Origin: CAWBCI01 sp963787195
GTDB lineage: Bacteria > Bacteroidota > Bacteroidia > Bacteroidales > JAGOPY01
Assembly: GCA_963787195.1 (NCBI GenBank)
Contig: CAWBCI010000003.1
Location: 62,001 to 126,000 of the forward strand
Reading direction: 5' to 3'
Length of the DNA stretch: 64,000 nucleotides
The stretch's first letter is position 1; each line of letters opens with the position of its first letter. The notes under the pieces are model-generated. The model ran no database searches and had not been told where the DNA came from. It saw only the letters and a program-made list of their open reading frames with translations. This document shows positions 63,867 to 64,000 of this stretch, in pieces. The translations under genes and the position numbers were made by a program.

Positions 63867-64000
63867 ATGATACCTGTAGAACAACGTTTTATTAATTATG
63901 CCCGGATTGACACCTGTTCCGATGAAAATTCAGGGACTTGTCCGAGTACTGAAAAGCAACTGGACCTGGCACGTCTTTTAGTTGAAGAACTCAAAATGAT
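63867..64000 (+). CDS. pepT: Peptidase T (tripeptide aminopeptidase), 3' end outside window
   Basis: The ATG at 63867 starts MIPVEQRFINYARIDTCSDE, followed by CPSTEKQLDLARLLVEELK. This is the characteristic PepT N-terminus (Y.x.DTxSDExSxTCPSTExQ). PepT is a cytoplasmic M20-family zinc aminopeptidase that cleaves the N-terminal residue of tripeptides. Only 44 codons lie in the window, so metal ligands cannot be seen. Confidence 0.85.
   Translation, partial: MIPVEQRFINYARIDTCSDENSGTCPSTEKQLDLARLLVEELKM

Noticed and set aside
1..64000. tRNA, rRNA, retron, diversity-generating retroelement or transposase genes
   Set aside because: None could be recognised on either strand, so the repeats in this window have no visible local mobilising gene.

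Overview
The window is chromosomal DNA of a Bacteroidota bacterium. The evidence is type IX secretion (T9SS) C-terminal sorting domains of both the short type A kind and the CHU_C (type B) kind, LytTR response regulators paired with Y_Y_Y propeller kinases, a Bacteroidota-type arsEFG arsenic operon and many secreted repeat proteins. I cannot place it below phylum level from sequence alone.

Layout. 1-2.07 kb: 3' part of a T9SS cargo gene. 2.07-8.13 kb (minus): acyl-ACP thioesterase, a YceI protein, then an operon of a second YceI protein, a propeller/Y_Y_Y histidine kinase and a LytTR regulator. 8.37-12.70 kb: carA and a carB broken into three frames. 12.7-29.6 kb: secreted-protein island with two large, partly duplicated CHU_C genes (both riddled with indels), three tandem FG-GAP-type T9SS proteins and a secreted caspase/legumain-like peptidase. 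30.2-31.9 kb: arsM and a class IV aminotransferase. 32.4-39.97 kb: a secreted hypothetical, a porin with an ammonium transporter, a NarL-type two-component pair, an XRE regulator, a universal stress protein and a small winged-helix protein. 40.0-44.4 kb (minus): arsR, an arsE-like thioredoxin, arsF, arsG, an arsP-like permease, arsC and acr3. 44.8-54.8 kb: a TPR/LuxR-type regulator, an acylphosphatase-like protein and three surface proteins (a 17-residue-repeat adhesin with an S74 chaperone, a related fibre-like protein and a BNR/sortilin-type propeller). 55-64 kb: SPFH protein, SdiA-regulated-type protein, HD-PycTM membrane protein, a secreted CotH-like kinase candidate next to an ankyrin-PPP phosphatase, a rhodanese lipoprotein, a TlpA thioredoxin, a PAS protein, a hypothetical protein and the start of pepT.

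How genes work together. The clearest pathway is arsenic detoxification: ArsC reduces arsenate, Acr3 exports arsenite, ArsM methylates arsenite, and ArsE/F/G with the ArsP-type permease fit reduction and export of organoarsenicals. ArsR probably controls it through inverted repeats visible upstream of arsR and of the arsE-like gene. CarA/CarB supply carbamoyl phosphate. Porin plus Amt suggest ammonium uptake.

The most unusual non-coding feature is a set of intergenic tandem arrays with an almost strict 7-bp period (one family has 8 bp) and several unrelated unit sequences, often starting at a stop codon or ending at a start codon. Palindrome clusters, a MITE-like element and dispersed repeats accompany them. 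A second pervasive feature is single-base frameshifts. Eight breaks in seven apparently single-copy genes all have one surplus base, one further gene has one base missing, and the duplicated CHU_C genes carry several of both kinds. Insertion-biased sequencing error is the simplest explanation, but the two carB breaks fall exactly on domain boundaries.
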